Assembly: GCA_003661185.1 (NCBI GenBank)
Contig: QMVQ01000069.1
Coordinates: 1-7,830, forward strand
Length of the DNA stretch: 7,830 nucleotides
Origin: Candidatus Alkanophagales archaeon
GTDB lineage: Archaea > Halobacteriota > Syntropharchaeia > Alkanophagales > B39-G2
Direction: 5' to 3'
Within the stretch, counting starts at the first letter, position 1; the number at the start of each line of letters is the position of its first letter. The position numbers and the translations under genes are program-made. Shown here in pieces: positions 6,286 through 7,830 of this stretch. The notes beneath the pieces were generated by a model. That model was not told the DNA's origin, did not search any database, and saw nothing but the letters and a program-made list of their open reading frames with translations.

Positions 6286-6708
6286 GTGCGTAGTGGCGAG
6301 CTATCATTGCGACTCATAGATGCCCTATGCGTAACTCTGGTCATCTTGCAGGTTTTAGATTTCTATACTACTTATTTTCTGCTGAGCAACTGCGACTTCG
6401 CATACGAGGCGAACGCTCTGATGCGGGCGGTGCTGGACCGAAGTTATTTCTTGGCATTTGCGCTGAAAATTAGCGTTACCGTCGCGCTCGTAGGGGTCTC
6501 GGCACTCTGGGTGCGAGGCAAGCTGCAACTGCCGCTGCACAGCGTCATAGCGGACTTCAATCTGAAACTCGAAAAAGCGTTCGGACTTGACAAAATAGAG
6601 AGTAGGAAGACTCTCGTGTTCTATCTATTGCTTCTCTGCAATATCTTTTACATCTTCGTGGTAACGCATAATACGGTGGCGATTGCGTTGTTCCTCATGT
6701 GGACGTAA
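6286..6708 (+). CDS. DUF5658-like small membrane protein
   Basis: A 140-aa predicted integral membrane protein with about three to four hydrophobic segments: 12-34, 54-76 and a long stretch at 110-139 that may span twice. The first segment has LQVLDFYTT and is followed by EANALMR, the LQxxDxxxT...EaNPlM pattern of DUF5658 proteins; function is unknown. A soluble, charged loop (about 77-109) separates the second and third segments. I chose the GTG at 6286 because of the GGGGAGGG eight bases upstream; the frame also opens at a TTG at 6250 (12 residues more). It is divergent from cheR, and its stop is 3 nt from the convergent prs stop, so nothing links it to an operon. The family assignment is by motif memory only. 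Confidence 0.75.
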   Translation: MRSGELSLRLIDALCVTLVILQVLDFYTTYFLLSNCDFAYEANALMRAVLDRSYFLAFALKISVTVALVGVSALWVRGKLQLPLHSVIADFNLKLEKAFGLDKIESRKTLVFYLLLLCNIFYIFVVTHNTVAIALFLMWT

Positions 6709-6711
6709 CGT

Positions 6712-7575
6712 TCACGCTAACTCCTTTGCGATGAGCTTGGCTACGCTTACCTTGCTGAAGATTGTCTCCAAAGTGTCAGTTGCAATGATTTCCTTGACGC
6801 CAGCATTGAACATTCTAAGAGCGGCGCCGGGTACGAGGACGGCGTGGACGCACGCCACATAAATCTCAGACGCACCCAGCTCTTTAAGGAGCGTCGTTGC
6901 TCTTACTATTGTGCCACCCGTCGAAACTATGTCATCAACGAGCGCCACGCTGCGGGCGGCGACGTCGAGCGCCTTCGGCTTTATTTCAACTTCCTCAGCG
7001 CTGAGCCTCGTCTTCTCAAGCACGTCGTATTCGACGCCTGCATGGTCGGCGGCTGTGGCAGCGAGCGCTGCAGCGCCGTCGTCAGGCGCCACGATGAGTT
7101 CGACGTCCTTCGCTTGGACACGGAGATGCTCGCCGAGGAGCATTGCCGCATCCAGCACCTTAACGCTACGAGCGTTTTCAAAGTATCTCAAAGCCTTTTC
7201 GGAGTGAGGGTTGATCACAAATGCCTCGTCCGCAAAGATACATCTCGCAAGCGCCCGCACGCTTATCGGCTCGCCACTCTTGAACCTCTTATCCTGTCGT
7301 GCATATCCCAAATACGGGATGATGACGCTTATTTTCGATGCATCAAGCCCCTCGCAGGCTTCAATGAGCTGGAGAAGGCAGACGAAATCGGTGTCAGAGG
7401 TTATGCTCTGGATAATCGCCACGCTCTCGTCGTTAAGCGTCTCGGTCGAAGCGACCCTCGTGTATAGCTCACCGTCAGGAAAAACTCGAAACTCGCACGG
7501 CAAAAGCTCACAACCGAGCGCCGCAGCGACCCTCGAAGCTAAAACCTGAGATGCACGCCCCGCCACTATTTTCAT
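6712..7575 (-). CDS. prs: Ribose-phosphate pyrophosphokinase (PRPP synthetase)
   Basis: A 287-aa cytosolic enzyme that transfers pyrophosphate from ATP to ribose-5-phosphate, giving PRPP for purines, pyrimidines, histidine and other pathways. Motifs: FPDGELYTR (32-40), IPYLGYARQDKRF (86-98, ATP site), INPHS (121-125), VAPDDGAAA (162-170), the catalytic flexible loop KTRLS (188-192) and the PRPP loop VALVDDIVSTGGTI (210-223). Length matches short archaeal Prs rather than the ~315-aa bacterial form. The frame extends upstream to a GTG at 7626, but those 17 residues (EALTRGRRSRRSGDVA) are coded by the IS-like right end; the ATG at 7575 gives the canonical MKIVAGRASQ start. No strong Shine-Dalgarno sequence lies directly before it. 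An IS-derived, structured segment separates the gene from the nearest TATA box. Confidence 0.95.
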   Translation of the reverse strand: MKIVAGRASQVLASRVAAALGCELLPCEFRVFPDGELYTRVASTETLNDESVAIIQSITSDTDFVCLLQLIEACEGLDASKISVIIPYLGYARQDKRFKSGEPISVRALARCIFADEAFVINPHSEKALRYFENARSVKVLDAAMLLGEHLRVQAKDVELIVAPDDGAAALAATAADHAGVEYDVLEKTRLSAEEVEIKPKALDVAARSVALVDDIVSTGGTIVRATTLLKELGASEIYVACVHAVLVPGAALRMFNAGVKEIIATDTLETIFSKVSVAKLIAKELA

Positions 7576-7595
7576 CGCTACATCCCCACTCCGCC

Positions 7596-7686
7596 GTGAC
7601 CTCCTCCCCCGAGTCAGGGCTTCCACCGGAAGCCTCAGGGAAGGTTGGGGAGTGTGCCGGACGGCGCTCCCCTCCGGGCTGGGTCA
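7596..7686 (-). mobile_element. Right-end remnant of a second IS200/IS605-type element
   Basis: The 14-mer GGGGAGGAGGTCAC (7609 down to 7596 on the minus strand) and a hairpin before it (7618-7634, GGCTTCC/GGAAGCC with a 3-nt loop) repeat the layout of the left-hand tnpB right end. The reading frame is in the same phase as in the left copy (GRRS encoded across the 14-mer) and reads VRHTPQPSLRLPVEALTRG upstream, back to a TGA at 7684-7686. This could be a decayed TnpB tail; no other tnpB sequence is seen. The 5' limit is arbitrary. Confidence 0.5.
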
Positions 7687-7727
7687 CGACAGCCCCTATC
7701 CGCAGGTTATACCCACGGACTCGTCAC
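7596..7727 (-). ncRNA. Candidate structured RNA (orphan omega-RNA-like / IS605 right-end remnant) upstream of prs
   Basis: On the minus strand, GUGACGAGUC (7718-7727) can pair with GACUCG (7610-7615) and, across a purine bulge, GUCAC (7596-7600), closing the domain. Four stem-loops lie inside: CCGUGGG/CCUGCGG with UAUAA loop (7700-7718), GGGCUG/CAGCCC (7676-7695), GGGGAG/CUCCCC with an inner GCC/GGC (7647-7672), and GGCUUCC/GGAAGCC (7618-7634). The 3' tail GGGGAGGAGGTCAC is identical to the tnpB right end at 422-435. A TATA box at 7745-7754 predicts a start near 7723, at the closing helix. It may be a stand-alone RNA, a prs leader, or a decayed element fragment; the pairings were found by eye. 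Confidence 0.45.
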
Positions 7728-7744
7728 GTATTCATAGAACGCAA

Positions 7745-7754
7745 GTATATAAAG
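7745..7754 (-). promoter_or_regulatory. TATA box upstream of the structured element and prs
   Basis: The minus strand reads CTTTATATAC, a close match to the archaeal TATA consensus. The predicted start about 26 nt on falls at 7723, the 5' edge of the foldable segment, giving a leader of roughly 150 nt before prs. The stretch is nearly symmetrical, so a plus-strand promoter (GTATATAAAG) toward the window edge is also possible. Confidence 0.5.
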
Positions 7755-7830
7755 ACTTTCCCACCCCTTCCCCTGCCCTCCTTGGGATTAGCAGCAACAT
7801 CATCCTAAAATTTCCTTAATCCTCCCCTCT
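7755..7830. other. Pyrimidine-rich end of the window, no gene recognised
   Basis: The plus strand is C/T-rich. The only small frame seen is 23 codons on the minus strand, from an ATG at about 7805; it reads through the TATA region and has no recognisable product. I assign nothing here. Confidence 0.5.

Noticed and set aside
6844..7467. A 207-codon plus-strand frame opposite prs
   Set aside because: It mirrors the well-conserved prs coding sequence and shows no recognisable motif.
7576..7626. Prs starting at the GTG at 7626
   Set aside because: The added residues are coded by the IS-like right end and do not belong to the family; the ATG at 7575 gives the canonical N-terminus.
1..7727. Composite transposon carrying the whole window between two IS copies
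   Set aside because: IS200/IS605 elements transpose as single strands with distinct left and right ends; two right ends facing inward would not mobilise the DNA between them, and the genes look like core functions.

Overview
The window is archaeal, from a methanogen-like or ANME-like lineage of Euryarchaeota that I cannot place further. It carries PurP, the archaeal formate-dependent FAICAR synthetase, a short archaeal-type PRPP synthetase, and a UbiD-family decarboxylase of the kind used in the archaeal mevalonate route. Several genes have a TATA box about 26-27 nt before an in-frame ATG, the archaeal leaderless arrangement.

Layout: (1) 1-491 (+), the 3' end of an IS200/IS605-type tnpB, with the element's right end (hairpin plus the 14-mer GGGGAGGAGGTCAC) stopping at 435. 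(2) 432-1968 (-), a NUDIX hydrolase followed by an overlapping amidohydrolase; the amidohydrolase stop codon lies inside the IS end. (3) 1969-2083, a divergent promoter region, then purP (2084-3184, +). (4) 3240-5294 (-), a UbiD-family decarboxylase with a repeat-derived C-terminal tail, then a DJ-1/PfpI-like lipoprotein. (5) 5368-6207 (-), an orphan CheR methyltransferase, divergent from (6) a DUF5658-like membrane protein (6286-6708, +). (7) prs (6712-7575, -), convergent with the DUF5658 gene. (8) 7596-7727 (-), a compact, highly foldable segment ending in the same 14-mer 20 nt before the prs start, with a TATA box just upstream (7745-7754).

Several genes share a theme of ribose phosphate and purines. 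A NUDIX ADP-ribose pyrophosphatase would release AMP and ribose-5-phosphate, Prs turns ribose-5-phosphate into PRPP, PurP carries out the penultimate purine ring step, and the amidohydrolase resembles nucleoside deaminases. UbiD (isoprenoids), CheR (chemotaxis) and the lipoprotein look unrelated.

The most unusual signal is the folded element upstream of prs. It has a closing helix, four consecutive stem-loops, a TATA box placed to start transcription at the closing helix, and the same 14-nt tail as the tnpB element at the other side of the window. I read it as an orphan omega-RNA-like or IS right-end-derived RNA, now lying in the prs promoter/leader.
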